Part shown: positions 35,510-47,215 of the stretch, one piece after another
Layout: every line of letters starts with the position of its first letter
Position numbering within the stretch: position 1 is the stretch's first letter
NCBI GenBank assembly: GCA_022747635.1
Contig: JAKTNV010000009.1
Span: forward strand, 322,501 to 386,500
Length of the DNA stretch: 64,000 bases
Source: Hetaerina americana
Taxonomy: Eukaryota; Arthropoda; Insecta; Odonata; Calopterygidae
Direction of reading: 5' to 3'
The notes under the pieces: model-generated
Told to the model about the DNA's origin: nothing
What the model saw: only the letters and a program-made list of their open reading frames with translations
Databases searched by the model: none
Translations under genes and position numbers: made by a program

Positions 35510-35519
35510 CCTAGGTGAT

Positions 35520-38500
35520 AAATTAAAAAATGCATGTGTGGAAAAGCCAAGTTGATTATTTTTCAATTTCAATTTCCCATTACATTCCAACCAATAACTT
35601 CCTCCCCCGCCCTCCTTCTGCCTACTGAAGAATTCATCCGGAGGCCACAAGGGGAGGAGAGCAACTGTAGCTGAGAGAACCGGCAGCATCAAAGCGTCGG
35701 CGAAAAAACTTGTCAATACCTTCCCGGAGAATTGAAAACCTGTAGATCTAATATTCTCTGCGTTTCTAAGCTCTGCAAATCCCCTAAACCTGCGTAATAA
35801 TCCCGTTTCTCAAGCCGCGGTGAAACATTGCGTATTTAGACGGTGATGTGGTGGGTGTAACAAAGCTCTAAGCGTTGATTGATGACTATTCAACATTTAA
35901 GCTCACCTGATCCAAGGGCTCGTTAATGTTTAAACTCCGAGCAATGAAGAGAGATTGGAATGGAATTATGAAGGCGAGCGTGGAGGCAGAGGGGGTGGTC
36001 GGGGATATGGGGAAAAGAGAATTTACGATTGCCCCGAGATTTCATCCCGGGGTCGGGTGGGGTCGCCGAGTGACTCCAAGATGTTCTTCATTTATTCAAA
36101 AGGTGAGCGATTCCAGAGGGCGCTCGTCTTTGGCGATGGCAGGGGGGGTGCGAGGGGGTGGGGGGCATGACGTGGGGTGCACGCACCCGGGGCGGGAGGG
36201 ACAATCTCCCCTCAAACGCTTCACTTGCTGCGGGCGTGGGTCACGCAGCCTTGCCGAGGAGGCAATATTTCCCTAACCCAATTCGGAATCTTCGTAATTT
36301 CTATTCTGGATTGCAGAGGATAGGCAAAGTTCCGAATTTTACACATTCCTCCGAATTTTCGACGTGAGGAACACGTAGACCTTCGGTTCAAGAGTTAAGA
36401 GAGTATGACTTACGCGTGTGTCTACATTTTGAATAATAAAAGAACACTTGAAAATCGATTTTAAATATGGGTGATAAACATACAAATGGATTTGCACAAG
36501 GTATCGGCCTCAACCATCTCTCAATCGAGTTTAAATATTTTACAATTTTTTTAATTACTCTGCGACAAAAAGTAGTTTCCTTTGGAGAAAACTTGTAAGT
36601 GAAATGAACCAAAATCACAAGAGTGGAAGCGATTAAATGCTTAGTAGCAACTATTTCGACGTCAGGTATTATGGAGCGAAGCAGAATGAAAAAAGTAAAA
36701 AATGGATTCAGAGTGTATCGAGGGAATGTGGGTTGTGCGTAAAAGAGCCATAATCCCGTTTTTTAAAGCGGGTGGGGTCCTTAGAAAGGGGGGGGGGTCG
36801 TGATTCACGAATTAATTAAAACGGAGAAATTGAGTGTTCGATAGATTAAGAAATAGTACGAAGGATAAATAAATAGGAAGGATCAGCGTGACTGGATGTT
36901 AAAAGTGCGTGGTTTGAAATCAGAGGAGGAGTGGATTGATTTTGGCGGTGAAATTGAATCAGGGCTAAAATATTCAGATTCCCCAGTGTTGGCGCGTGTC
37001 GGGAACAGCCGACCACCCCAGCCCTCATGCACTTTAATTTCAACTTCCTCACCTACCCCTGCCTTCTCCCGAGTCAGCTGTCGCTTGTGGGCTCACGCCT
37101 GCCCCGGTGGAGTGGCTGGGGGCGGGAGGGGGCGAAGGGGGGCGGGGCAAAGGGAAGGTGCTGCCCCTCAAGAGGGAACAAGGGGCAAGAAGAGAAGGGA
37201 ACTTCGTGTAATGTAAAGGAACATTTATGGTGTTTTTTTGTGAGTTCCATTACTCGGGCGGATGGTTCATCACGTGATTCGGATCGGGTGAATGCTGAAT
37301 AAGTCAACTCTTTAAAGGGGGATTTTAACTATTTCATACTATAACATGCAGATGCCACCCGCGGTCGCTTAGGACCATTGCATTCAAAATGCACGCCTCC
37401 AGAAGGTATACTGCAATGCATACCAGAAGGTATCTTAATCGAACCGCGGGGAACATGGATGTATTGATTTAGATATTTACTCAAATGTTTTCTTCATTGA
37501 GTCTAATTTCCCCAATAACAGTCTTTATTTCTGCTATTCTACATGATCTTTCTGCTTCATGACATTTTTCGCATTTCTCCGGTCGCCAAGCGACTATGAC
37601 ACGGCGACAGCATATAGAGTTGTGTAACTTATATGCGTTATCTCACACTAGATCCCCTTAATTATTTAATGCTTGGGAACATAATACTGTCTTTCCTAAT
37701 ACTGCCATTCTAAGAACGTAAAATTCAAAAAGCTTAGCAAAAACTCTAGAGCAGTGCTCTTTGAACTACACCCGTCCCTATCCGATGCACTCGATTAAGC
37801 TAAAAAATTCTAATTAACGTCTTTAAACTATGGGGTTTACGAGGTGTACTACGACAAAACAGTTGAAATTGAGCATCTCCGCCTTTCTTCACTCTTTGGT
37901 TCCTTCAAATGAGAATGGAGAGATTGTTCTTTTCAAGTTCTTAGAATATTTCAAAATCGCGTCTACATCTAAGGAAGGCTACATCTAAGGAAGTAGGCTC
38001 CACGGTGGCATGGGTTCCAAAGATCTCGCTCGTGAGTCACAAGATGCTTCTGCATTTCTTAGAATATAAGAGGGCGGGAAGAAAGGAAAGGGCTGATTCG
38101 GTGAATCGTCCAATTGGATGAAGGACGGTTGTCGTGGTGACTGGCGCCCACGCTCCCCCCCCCCCACGTATGGACCGAACAAGCGCCGGAATCAAATTCG
38201 CGAATTAAGAGTTTTCTCTATTTAGTCGTCTCTGCGGTTTCCACGGAGTTCGTGCCGAAAAAAAAATTCTTTTCCAAAATATTCATCTCTCATACATACT
38301 ATATAAAACATTCTGATTTCGATTTTATAACCTATTATCGGCAAATATTAATGTCATACGTGCAGAAAACCGGCGCTTGAATTTTTTTACTGCAAGAAAA
38401 ATAGTGATGGATGTCATTCATAATGAGTACATTGCTAAAAGCGGCGGACTATTTATGATTTCCAGCTGTTTGAAAATAAAAAACCGATAAAAATTCACAA

Positions 38501-39699
38501 GAGAGGAAAATAAATTGATATTTTTACATTGCGATATTGGAAAAAATAGCACAACACATTTTAAAATGTATGAATATGGGAAAATTCTTGAAAATTACTA
38601 AATATAATTTTATTTTTCCGAGGTAAATAAAATCAACGTTTTGGAAACTAATAACTTTGTGCTTCGCTGCATGATACAACATGGATTACTTAACATTAAA
38701 TGCAAATTCAATACTTTTTTAGGAAAACTAATGGGGAATATTTACTTTTAAATTTGTAGATGAACACAATTTCATCAACCGTGAACCCCTCAAAACTTCA
38801 TTTACGTGCTCAGGCGAAAAATCTATTCTTACTCTTTTTAATTCACAAATCCTTATTATGAAACGATTAAGAAACTTGAAATATTATTTGGATCTTCTGA
38901 AATTCCATAGCTCCCTCTCGTGTTTCCAGGAATATTCCCCTGGCGGAGAATAAACAAGAGCGCGTGGGCGAGGTCAGCGATTTGACGATCATTCGGAATT
39001 CGAGAGCATGCTGACTATCGCTCGCAGCAATTTGACAGATTCCAACGGCGGAAAAGGGAAACGCGAGAGAGCATCAAGTGCTTGATTTCCTAAAAGTACC
39101 TCTGTGACGCTTATCGCTTATGCATAGGGCACTCAAATTGCGTGAGTGGTTGCAGTGTAAAAGCAGTACCACGTTGACGACGCGCTACCTTCCCTGGCTG
39201 AACTTATGACTTCAAAATAGATTATAATCAGTGAATTGTTCTGAAAACAATTATTTTATTCTTAAAGCTAAATGGAAAAGTATTAATCTTGGTAATTGCA
39301 TTTACCTCATTACAACTTTTGTTTTATTAGGCGGCGGATTGAATTCAGTGAAAATATTCATTTACCTAAAGATATGATGGTTGTTAACAATCTGAACCCA
39401 TTGCCTAGGTTTTTGCTTCAAACCTTGACCATGCACCCCCTTGCCACGTAATGAGTTGACGCAAGCTGCCAAGACCCTGAAAAATGAGTAAGGTGATGGA
39501 TTTTTAGAATTGCAGTAGTACTATGACGACCGCTCACTGCATCAAACCAAACATTAGACTACAGAAATTATAGACTAGACAAAGAGCTCAGCCAGTATCT
39601 TCACTCTTCTAGAGAAAATGTGCAATATTTAGACGAATTGTTAAAAAATCTCTTGAAGAAATATGGTGAGAGGTTTAAAGATGGATGTACTATTTCGTT
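35520..39699. other. no recognisable gene
   Basis: GC-rich patches at about 35990-36260 and 37010-37200, and a G run near 36790. The remainder is AT-rich. A fragment near 39655-39720 (KDGCTISFIRPHL) resembles the CR1 ALVRPHLEYA block. No host gene recognised. Confidence 0.45.
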
Positions 39700-41705
39700 T
39701 ATTAGGCCTCATTTATAACAAGCTGGAAGTGTAAGAATTGGTTTGATTGCCGACATATTGCTGGCAAGTGCTTGGAGCGCGTTCCCATGACCTCTAGAGC
39801 TGTGCTGACGGGAGCCATGATAACTAGGGTCACCCATGGTTGATAGGCGGATAGTTAGGAGACAGACGAAAGGTAGTCCACGCAGCGTCTGTTTCTCAGT
39901 GAAGCGGCTGCAAAGGCATCTGACCCCAGTGGGGACATTCGCCATTGAGTGATGGTGTCACGACATCATTGAGGAAGGAATAGGGAAATCATCTCAATTA
40001 TTAATCCCTAAATTTTGCTGATGAACAGTATAGAGATGAAGTGTCCTGGCAACTAGGGGACTCGGCCCGATCGGCCGTGTGACGTGCCCGGCAGCGGGAG
40101 AGGCAAGGCTTCCGCGGTCGTCACCTCACGAAACCCTTGCAAAGGAAGCAGTGGAAGGATATAGAAAGTTTGCAGAAGAAGGGTAACATTGATGCTCTCT
40201 ACAAGAAGGTTAGAACACTTTGGGGAAGCGAAAGGGGAAGATCTGCGTTAACAGCTCGAAATAAGTCGGGTAAGATAATAGTCGAAGCAGAAGAGATACA
40301 AGAGAAATGAAATAAAAACATAGAAGAACTGTATGGTAAAGAACTAATAAGGCTAGAAAGGTGTGACATAGAAAGATAATATGACATAGATGAAGATAGC
40401 GTAGTTCCAGGCATACTCTATTATGAGACAGAAAGTATATTAAGGGAGATGAAATCAAAGAAGGCCGTGGGGGTAGACAACATTCCTGCGGAACTACTAA
40501 ATCGTTTAGGAAAATGCGGGATGAAGAGTTATTATGAGCTAATTCGTCGCATTTATGAGGAAGGAATCTGGCCGGAAGACTTTGGAGATCAGTGTTAGTT
40601 CCTATTCCGAAAAGGTAAAGGCTACATCATGTGAGGACTACAGGACAATAAATTTGATATCCCATGCATTTAAAATTGTTCTCAGGATCATTAACCAGAG
40701 AATAGAGAGTAGGGCAAACGATTACTTAGGGGATGATCTGTTAGGGTTTAGAAAGGTGAGAGGCACGCGTGATGCCATTGCAGCAATGAGATCAATAATG
40801 GAGAGGAATATAGAATACAATCAGGTCGTGATTGCCTGTTTCGTAGATTTCGAAAAAGCGTTTGAGAGAGTGAATAAGGAAAAACTAATGCATATATTGC
40901 GGAAAATATAAAGAGGTAAGAGGGACAGGAGGCTAATCCACAACCTGTACTTTTCTCAGACTGCTCAGATGCGAGTGGGGAACGGGGAGTCTGAATGGGC
41001 AGTGTTAGGAAGAGTTGTAAGGCAGGGTTGCCCATTATCACCGGTGCTGTTAAATTTATTTGGGAGGAAATTATTAAGGGCATTATTTATTAGGTATGAA
41101 AGTCGGTTGGGAATTGATATAATTCGTTTGGTTTGCTGATGACCAAGCTTTAGTTTGTCAGTCGGCCAAGGGGTTGCAAGCATCGCTGAGTACATTGGAA
41201 ATTTAATGCGATAGTAATTGGATGAGAAGCAAGATAAATAAAAAAGGTTATGCGATTTACCAGAAAAAAATGGCTAAGCTGAAAGTTAAAAGTGGACGGC
41301 AAAACCTAGAGCAGGTGGAACTGTTTACGTATCTTGGAAGTGTATTCGACCAAAAGGGTCAAAGTAGTAGGCGCCTAAAGATAAAAATTGCATTGAGCAA
41401 AGAAGCTTTCACAAGGCGGAGGCAACTGATGGCAGGCACGTTGGGTAGGGATGCTAAGAAGTTAAAACTTATATGTGGGGCGTAGTAATTTACAGCGCGG
41501 AAACATAGACGTAGATGGAAGGCTTTTGAAATATGGGTGTGGAGAAGGATGGAGAAGGTGAAATGGAATGAAAGGAGTACAACCGAGGAAGTGCTAGGTA
41601 TGGTGGGGAAAGATTGGGTATTTATGAAGGAAATCATAAGTAGGCAGGAAAAATGGATGAAAAGCATATTGGTCGGCAGTGGGATAGAAGAAAAGAAAGG
41701 GCAGG
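39700..41705 (+). pseudogene. RTE-like LINE: 5'UTR joined to reverse transcriptase
   Basis: 39720-40160 is LINE 5'UTR (homologous to 12946-15316 in reverse, with the CTCGGCCCGATCGGCCGTG palindrome). It joins directly to RT, so the endonuclease is deleted. RT blocks: KKAVGVDNIPAELLNRLGKC (about 40460-40515), DYRTINLISHAFKIVLRIIN with several frame changes, GFRKVRGTRDAIAAMRSIME (about 40746-40805), CFVDFEKAFERV, VRQGCPLSP, and the catalytic box FADD near 41135-41145. The thumb (EQVELFTYLGSVFDQKGQSS) and tail (FEIWVWRRMEKVKWNER) follow. It stops at about 41705 in mid-tail against CR1 sequence of opposite orientation. Confidence 0.8.
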
Positions 41706-41820
41706 AATATGATATCTATAATCCAATTCCTCATGTTATCATTGATTCCATAGCATTCACGTTTGTGCAGGAATTAATTGTGTGGGACTTAATCGAAGGC
41801 TTTCCTGAAATCTAGGAATA

Positions 41821-43142
41821 CTACCTTGATCAAAAAGTTCCCGGAATAACCACCGTGTGGCGCACCCATCGTTCCGATTTGAGTTCTGTTTTTTTTGTTA
41901 AATTGGTACATCTGTTGTTGATATTCCCTTTAAATCTTAGTGTCATAACTTGACATTTGCAAAAGTTACGGTCGGTTTTCGGTATGTCCATCAGTGCTTC
42001 CTGCGATTTTTCCATTACTTCCTCTCGGCTGCTAAAACGCGTTCCCCGTAATGGTTTTTTTACTCGATTGAACAGAAAGAAGTCACAGGGAGCCAAATCA
42101 GGTGAATTCGGTGGCTGTTGGATGGTATTTGTTGCATTTTTCGTCAAAAAATTACGAATAATGATAGCACTGTGCGACGGTGCGTTATCATGGTGCAAAA
42201 TCCACGAGTTTTCTGCCCACATTTCTGGTCTCTTTCGGCGAATTGCTTCACGCAAACGTCTCATAACGCCCAAATAATACTCTTTGTTTACTGTCTGGCA
42301 AAAATTCATGATGCACTACACCGTTGTAATCCATGAAAACCGTCAGCATTGCCTTCTTTTTTGACTGAAAACGACGTGGTTTTTTTGGTCTCGGCTCATT
42401 TGGTGAACGCCATTCACTTGCCTGATGTCTGGATTGCGTGTCGTACTCATAAACCCACGTCTCGTCTCCAGTAATGACCCTTTTGATGAATGTGGAATCG
42501 GATTCAGCCTCGCAAATCATGTCTTTTGCGACGTCAACACGGTCTCTTTTTTGCATGAAATTGAGGTCTTTTGGCACCAACTTTGCTGCTACACGACGGA
42601 AACCCAAATCATTAACCACAATGTCTTGGGCGGATCCATAGGCAATGTTCAAGTCCTCCGCTATTTCTCTGATGGTTAATTTGCGGTTATTGACCAACAT
42701 TTCTTTTACTTTATCAATTTTTTCACCGACTTTCGATGTCGATGGTCTGCCACTGCGTTCATCATCTTCGATTGACTCACGACCACTTCTGAACCGCTCG
42801 TGCCACTGGTAAACGACCGTTTTTTTTAGAGAATCGTTGCCGAAACACTTTTCCAACATTTCCAACGTCCGTGCGCCACTAAATCCGTTTTTTACGCAAA
42901 ATTTAATACAAGTTCGTTGTTGCAAATTTAAATCCATTTCTGCAATTGTAAAAAATCGCCAACACACACAGAGATAGATGTACTCTTGGCTACGTAACTT
43001 TTGCAAATGTCAAGTTATGACACTAAGATTTAAAGGGAATATCAACAACAGATGTACCAATTTAACAAAAAAAACAGAACTCAATTCGGAACGATGGGAG
43101 CGCCACACGGTGGTTATTCCGGGAACTTTTTGTTCAAGGTTG
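41821..43142 (-). mobile_element. mariner copy 2 with swapped 3' end (150-bp inverted termini)
   Basis: Flanked by TA (41819-41820, 43143-43144), with CR1 coding sequence continuous on both sides. The right end is the normal 5' end of the element. The left end is not the 3' end seen in copies 1 and 3 but an inverted copy of the 5' terminal 150 bp (41821-41970 against 42993-43142). The junction is near 41971 inside the transposase C-terminus, which loses about 36 residues and the 3'UTR. The TA duplication shows that the rearranged form itself was able to transpose. Confidence 0.9.
41972..42937 (-). pseudogene. mariner transposase copy 2, frameshifted and C-terminally replaced
   Basis: ATG at 42937-42935. 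Same protein as copies 1 and 3, including GRPSTSK, LVPKDL, TGDETW, the shared frameshift after HHEFL (about 42298), HHDNAPSH and PCDFFLF. After MDIPKT the normal ending is replaced by translation of the inverted 5'UTR (DRNFCKCQVMTLRFKGNINN...) to a stop near 41830. The three catalytic Asp codons remain but are divided by the frameshift. Confidence 0.9.
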
Positions 43143-45052
43143 TACTGCATCTACTTGTGTGTTGCTTTCTCCCGATCTAATTCACATCGTGAATGAAAAG
43201 ACCTCATTGTGTTTCGCAAGATCTGCTCTTCCTGAATCCGTGCTGGTTGTTGCCTAATATTATCAAGAAATCTAATGATGTTACTGACAATAATGTGTAA
43301 ATTTATTTTACAAGAAATTAATGTTAAGGAAATGGGTCGGAAATTGGTTGGTTTATCCCTATCGCCGCCTTTATAGATGGGAGTTACATGGGCTAGCTTC
43401 CATTTGCGAGGTACTGAGCCTTCTTCTATCGATTTTAGAAAAACAAGTTCTACGAACGGGGCAATGTCTTCTGCTAATCCCTTTAATATTCTAGCAAGTA
43501 TTTCTTCCGGACCAGGTGGCTTGTGTGCTTTGATAATACGGAGCAGATGCTCTATTCCCTTCTTGGCCAGTGTTATATCGCTCAGGTGTTCCCCGGGTGT
43601 GCGTAGAAGATCGTTTGGTGCGATTGTCTTTTTATTGTAGACGCTCTGGAAAAAATTGTTTAAAACAAAACAGCCTTTTTCACGCTATCTGTAATGATTT
43701 CTCCATTTTCCGTCTTCAAAGAATGAACAGTTGGACGTTTACCCTGTGTTTCCCTACCATAGAACCAGAATGACTTAGGATTTTCCTTAAGATACTCGCT
43801 TAGCATTTTGGATTTAAAAGAGTGTAGTGCTGTGCGCACAATACTTTTTATCTGACTACGGCTTTCTTTTAATTTCTGTTGGCATGTATTCATATAAACT
43901 ATATCGTCACTTTTTAAACTCTTTTTGAAATTTGACTGTAACTTTGTTTGCCTTCTTAATGCCGATCTGACTTCCCCGTTGTACCATCTAGGTTCCTTAC
44001 TGTCGCATTTGAGTTTGAACGGGATGTACGTCTTCATTCCTTCGCGTAAAATATTTAAGAAATAATTCCAAGTGTTCTCTATATTGGTTGTCAGTGTTTT
44101 TGTTTTGTATTCTGGTAATTTTATTTTTAAATATTCTCGTAGTCCGTTAAAATTTGCCTTGTTGTATAGATATATTTTACGCTTTTCTTTGTTTATTTAG
44201 ACGAACTTAGTTTTAAACTCTGCAAGAATAGCCTTATGGTCACTGATTCCGTCTATTATTTCAATGTCAGTAATGATTTCGGGCATAGAAGTCGCACAGA
44301 TATCTAGTATGCTTTTGCCCCGTGTTGGTGATTTAACAATTTATTCTAAGAAGTGTTTTGTGGATATATGAAGGAGTTCTTTGCATGAATCTCTGTTTTT
44401 GGCAGATTTTCCTGCATAGTACGTGTCCCAGTCAATTGACGGTAGGTTTATATCGCCATCAGAGTGGATATTTGGTCGTCGAGCTTGTGTAGAATATCTG
44501 TATTAGAATCTGGGGGTCTATAAAATGAACACACGAATACGCTTCTGTTGTTGTAGTCCTTAATGTTGCACCAAACGCTTTCTATGTCATTTACGTCGCA
44601 TTCGTATCGTTGGCTACTAAGATGTGACTTTACTGCAATGAGTACTCCCCCACCCAATCTATTTGGCCTGTCTCTTCTGTAAATTGTGAAACCGTTTGAA
44701 AAAGCTCATTGTTTGGTATATCTCCCGTGAGCCAACTTTCCGTTCCAACTACTATGTCTGCGTTTGTACTGACAAAAATATGTTCAATATCCGATATTTT
44801 GTTTCTAATGCTACGGCCATTTAATGTTATAATATTTACTTGGTCAATCATTTTTTGTTTTGCTGTTTTACGTATGCTTACAAAACAGTTTCGAGGATTC
44901 TTAGTTAACAGAGGCAAAAGAATTACATTCACTCCCATTACTGTCTTTTATGTATTTTTAGGCACCAATTTTATTAATTCCAGGTGGGTAATATATTGAT
45001 TTATCGCAGTGCTTATTTATTCTATTATTTTTGGGATCTGAGAGGCGTAACT

Positions 45053-45725
45053 TTATCTGAAGGTACAAAAAGCGCTTGATTCTACTTTTTTAATCGCATA
45101 ACATGACCTACGCTCTCGCCTACCAACTATGCTCAACCCTCGAAACGTGGTCGTGTATCCTACGCGCGATGCCTCGGCAGTATAATGGACACCGGAGCGA
45201 TTAAGAGGTACCATGAGACACAATGAGAGGACAGGCCTCAGATCAACGAAGTCCGCCCAAATTTCCCGACAAAATCCCAGCAATCTTTAGTTTAAACCCT
45301 CTATTCGGCTCCAAACGAGCCTTCCGCGGTCCACACGTGGCACAATACTACATATACTTAATTTAATTGGGACCTTCAACTCTGCCTCGACTCGTTTCAC
45401 CTCCGAGTGCATCTCCTTGAAGGAGCGCAGGATGTCTCCAGATCCACGTTCCGAGGCGTCGTTTGTCCCGACATGAGCCACAATGCATAACTTGGAGCAG
45501 CCCATATTACTGACGGCCGCCTACACCGCCAGCGTCGCCTGGTATACACCAGAACGACAAGAATCCAACACCTCCCTCCTGTTGGACTCTGCGGCGCAGC
45601 GGATTCATTATGCGCCGGACATTTGAACTACCTAATATAATGGTTTCCTCCCTCCCCGAGCTTACCCTCGGAGTAGGGTTTGGTGCCTCAGGGAAGACGG
45701 TCCGGTCATCTGACAGCACCTGGCG
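45053..45725 (-). pseudogene. CR1 copy 2 ORF1, SGNH part
   Basis: Reads IILGSSNVRRIMNPLRRRVQ (block I), changes frame at the same place as the full-length copy, then CIVAHVGTNDASERGS (block III), VPIKLSICSIVPRVDRGRLV, and SGVHYTAEAS (last block) after a further frame change near 45285. The first half of ORF1 is absent. Confidence 0.75.
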
Positions 45726-45728
45726 TCT

Positions 45729-47215
45729 TTTGATGTCCCTATGCTCAACTTTCGATTACAATAGTTTGAAATTTGCACGGAGACTTTCAAATTAAATCTT
45801 GCCTAAATCCCATTTGTCTTCTAGAATGCATTATCATATTAAGTAATTGAATTGCATGCGCTAAAAATAGTTTTACAGCCGGCATTAGCCGGCATTTTCA
45901 GAAGCAAATGAAAACTAAACATTTCGATTTTGACCACACAGGAAAACTGTTATGTTTTCTTCAAGGTCCGATCGACGAATCGGCCATCGGATAATGATAA
46001 GAAAGTAGACTGTAAAGGAAAAGCGGCAACCTTGGATGAAGCGTTGTTGCCATTTTATATTCTATGATTTTTGAGTAACGCCTGCAGTTCTTCAAACAAT
46101 ATACCACATGTGGTGCCATAGCTTTCAATCAGTTTGTCGAACGTTTCAACTCCGGAGGGGTCACCATCAAACGAAAGGTGACCTCTCCAAGAAAGTAAAG
46201 AGGGACACTTGCGGCTTCGGTCGGCGGCGCTCTATGCGGTAGAGATTGTTCTCGTAACGCGACGCGTCGCATACGCAATCGGAAATTTGAGCGTGGAATA
46301 GAGCGTCCTGATCTCATCCCACCCACCCCGTCACACCCAATGCGGTTGAGCTGCTTGGGCAGGACACCCATTCCCATCCGATCGACGCAGTTCGAGGCGT
46401 TCATCGCCACACGGGATGTGCAGCGAGCGTGGGATCTCCTAATCACGAGCACGGTCACGTGTGTCTGGCAATCGTCATCGGGCCCACCTCACCTCCGCTC
46501 CCCGCTCTCGATACCCTCGGCCATCGATTGGCAGGCGCGGGGCCGCGCGCCTCCCCGACGTGACAAAGAGCAGCCCCATCGTCCGTGGTCGACCACGGCA
46601 CCATCAACTCCGCGGGGTCAAGTCTCCCCTTGTTTGTCGTCTCCTTGTGGCAATGTCGACCGTCGGAAGGGGGGAGTGGGTTTCGGGGGCGGGAGGGGAA
46701 GGTGGGAAGAGAGTAAGAGGTCACGGCCGGCCATCGGGGTGGACCTCTGAGCCCGGGTGCATGAGACGGGGGGGTTAAGGGGGGCGGGAGGGGGTCCTTG
46801 GAGAGGTGAAGGGAGAGTGGGGCCGGGGAGGGACGGGAGCAGAGCGGGGGACGTCGAGGATTCCTCGGTGACCCTGTGCGCAAACAGGGGAAGTGGTCCC
46901 CTCAAAGCAAGCGGACTGGTCGCGAATGGAGTTTGCACCGACCTGGGGTCCATTACGCTACGGAAGCGGCGAGTAAGGCAGCGGTAGGATACGCGACCAC
47001 CGTGGGCCTTTTTTCGGATGGAGGGCGGGTCATTTAGGGGGTCGCTAATATCTGGGGCTAGCGCATATAAAATCATTGATAAACATACAAAAGAAACAGG
47101 CAACACTGGCATTGATGTACAGAGACATTTGACATGCACTTCTCCACAAACGCGTCCTAAATTACACTCAGACGTAAATACGGGCGTCGTTCAAAATGAA
47201 AATAAATAATCTATC
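45729..47215. other. no recognisable gene; CpG-rich patch
   Basis: 46200-47000 is GC- and CpG-rich with frames open on several strands at once, as composition alone would give. No domain recognised. Confidence 0.4.

Larger units (their letters stand above)
41706..44999 (-). pseudogene. CR1 copy 2 ORF2 (endonuclease and part of RT)
   Basis: Minus strand. ITLNGRSIRNKISDIEHIFV (about 44830), VGTESWLTGDIPNNELF, GGGVLIAVKSHLSSQRYECD and FVCSFYRPPDSNTD belong to the endonuclease. A deletion near 44450 removes the segment before INLPSIDW. PRWYNGEVRSALRRQ and the linker lead to RT blocks (about 43640-43320) and GFRKSRSCETQ (about 43220). The frame is then split by mariner copy 2 and resumes at 41820 with FLDFRKAFD. 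It ends near 41706, before the catalytic FADD box. Confidence 0.8.
41706..45728 (-). mobile_element. second CR1 copy, truncated at both ends
   Basis: Minus-strand homologue of 16465-19220 in the full-length CR1. The 5' end lies inside ORF1 (about 45725) and the 3' end inside RT (about 41706), where it abuts LINE sequence. Loss of the 3' end is unusual for a retroposed copy, which normally keeps the 3' end, and implies later deletion or recombination. Mariner copy 2 interrupts it at a TA. It retains Trp/Gln codons where the other copy has stops, but carries its own indels. Confidence 0.85.

Noticed and set aside
46455..47139. Several 100-170-codon frames on both strands
   Set aside because: GC-rich composition lowers stop-codon frequency on all frames; Pro/Arg-rich translations have no domain.
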